From: Bradyrhizobium sp. CB1015
Lineage (GTDB): Bacteria; Pseudomonadota; Alphaproteobacteria; Rhizobiales; Xanthobacteraceae
Assembly (NCBI RefSeq): GCF_025200925.1
Contig: NZ_CP104174.1
Coordinates: 6,758,001 to 6,822,000 of the forward strand
Reading direction: 5' to 3'
DNA length: 64,000 nucleotides
Shown: positions 63,462 to 64,000 of the stretch, one piece after another
How the letters are laid out: every line of letters starts with the position of its first letter
How positions within the stretch are numbered: the first letter of the stretch is position 1
Notes under the pieces: generated by a model
The model's input: the letters and a program-made list of their open reading frames with translations, nothing else
Databases searched by the model: none
Told to the model about the DNA's origin: nothing
Program-made: the position numbers and the translations under genes

Positions 63462-64000
63462 ATGCGCCGTATGCCAAACGACACCATCATCGTCAGCCTT
63501 GGAAGCCAGGAACTTGTGGTCGCGTACGAGACGCCGGTCTCCCGGTCGACGGTCGTGGCGGTAACGACACCATGATCGCGACGGTCGACGAAGGACCCAG
63601 CAGCCTGCTGTTCGTCGGTGACGAGGAGACCCTGGCGGGCCGATCGCATGGGGGCAACGACCTTCTTGTCGCGACGCTCGAGGGGCGACTGCTCTATACG
63701 GACCTCGACGGCGACGCGCTGATCATGTCCGACCAGGCCCATGGCGGCAACGACGTGCTGCACGTCGAGGCCTCGAACGCGACCTTTGCGAACGTTTATC
63801 TCTCGGGCGACGCCGGCATGGTCATGACCGGCGACGCCAGGGGCGGCAATGACCTCATCTCGGCAGAGATGGGCGACAGATCATATGGTCAGTTCAGCGG
63901 CGATTCCGGAGGGCTGATGAGCGGCAACGCTCAGGGCGGCAACGACGTCGTCAGCGTGGTCCATGCCGGCCCCTCCAGCTTCGCGTCGATATCGGGTGAT
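63462..64000 (+). CDS. GGND-repeat (RTX-like) protein, partial and possibly frameshifted
   Basis: ATG 63462 has GGGAG 7 nt upstream and opens NDTIIVSLGSQELVVAYETP, but this frame stops at 63574. From about 63545 another frame, open to the window end, encodes repeats: RGGNDTMIATVDEGPSSLLF, HGGNDLLVATLEGRLLYTDL, HGGNDVLHVEASNATFANVY, RGGNDLISAEMGDRSYGQFS, QGGNDVVSVVHAGPSSFASI, spaced 33-43 residues with GDA or GNA before each. GGND repeats bind Ca2+ in hemolysin-type secreted proteins. Either a frameshift joins the two, or translation starts at the in-frame ATG 63443 or 63572. Confidence 0.6.

Overview
The window reads as a chromosome segment of a Bradyrhizobium-like alphaproteobacterium (Nitrobacteraceae). 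Grounds: high GC, rhizobial-type small families (DUF1488, DUF6894, DUF3606), bradyrhizobial dispersed palindromes near 39.4 and 59.4 kb, and core-type genes (leuA, dctP-type TRAP receptor, Spy-like protein, tRNA-Lys) at the right end. No database search was run, so family names rest on recognised motifs.

Layout. (1) 1-13.2 kb: a partial glycosyltransferase, then a dense field of very small genes (30-130 codons), many paralogous (DUF1488, DUF6894, secreted proteins ending ICRGC, single-helix miniproteins), with a decayed IS3-type element. (2) 13.7-17.1 kb: two identical 1,424-bp IS256-family elements in inverted orientation, each with its own target duplication; one splits a 103-codon gene. 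(3) 17.2-24 kb: decayed duplicates of genes seen elsewhere, a truncated Crp/Fnr regulator, a membrane protein, an OpgC-type protein with an extra N-terminal domain, and an IS630 element. (4) 24.3-26.4 kb: a groES-groEL pair in which groEL carries an in-frame ochre codon at position 42. (5) 27.4-28.6 kb: a tRNA-Gln 3' fragment followed by an IS481 element. (6) 28.8-36.1 kb: a minus-strand operon (GntR regulator, ureidoglycolate-lyase-like and allantoinase-like enzymes, polar amino-acid-type ABC importer, epimerase, SDR), probably for uptake and breakdown of a nitrogenous compound. (7) 36.65-57.29 kb: a genomic island inserted in tRNA-Lys(CTT), bounded by a 45-bp perfect repeat of the tRNA 3' end. 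It carries an MHS transporter/SDR/HMGL-like/FAH operon with a LysR regulator, remnants of a Rieske oxygenase and a TPR protein, a periplasmic molybdenum hydroxylase of PaoABC type, a Ku protein, and IS1182 and ISL3 elements; no integrase was found. (8) 57.3-64 kb: Spy/LTXXQ protein, TRAP receptor, leuA, SMP-30-type protein and the start of a GGND-repeat protein.

The most striking signal is a structured 5' leader found eight times between 2.9 and 27 kb, always 17-24 nt before the start of a tiny gene. It has an upstream hairpin (TCACCG with CGGTGA, or the compensated CATCGA with TCGGTG) and an invariant GCTCCCGC core that can pair with the differing Shine-Dalgarno segments downstream. It precedes several unrelated tiny protein families, so it looks like a shared cis-regulatory RNA, not a by-product of gene duplication.
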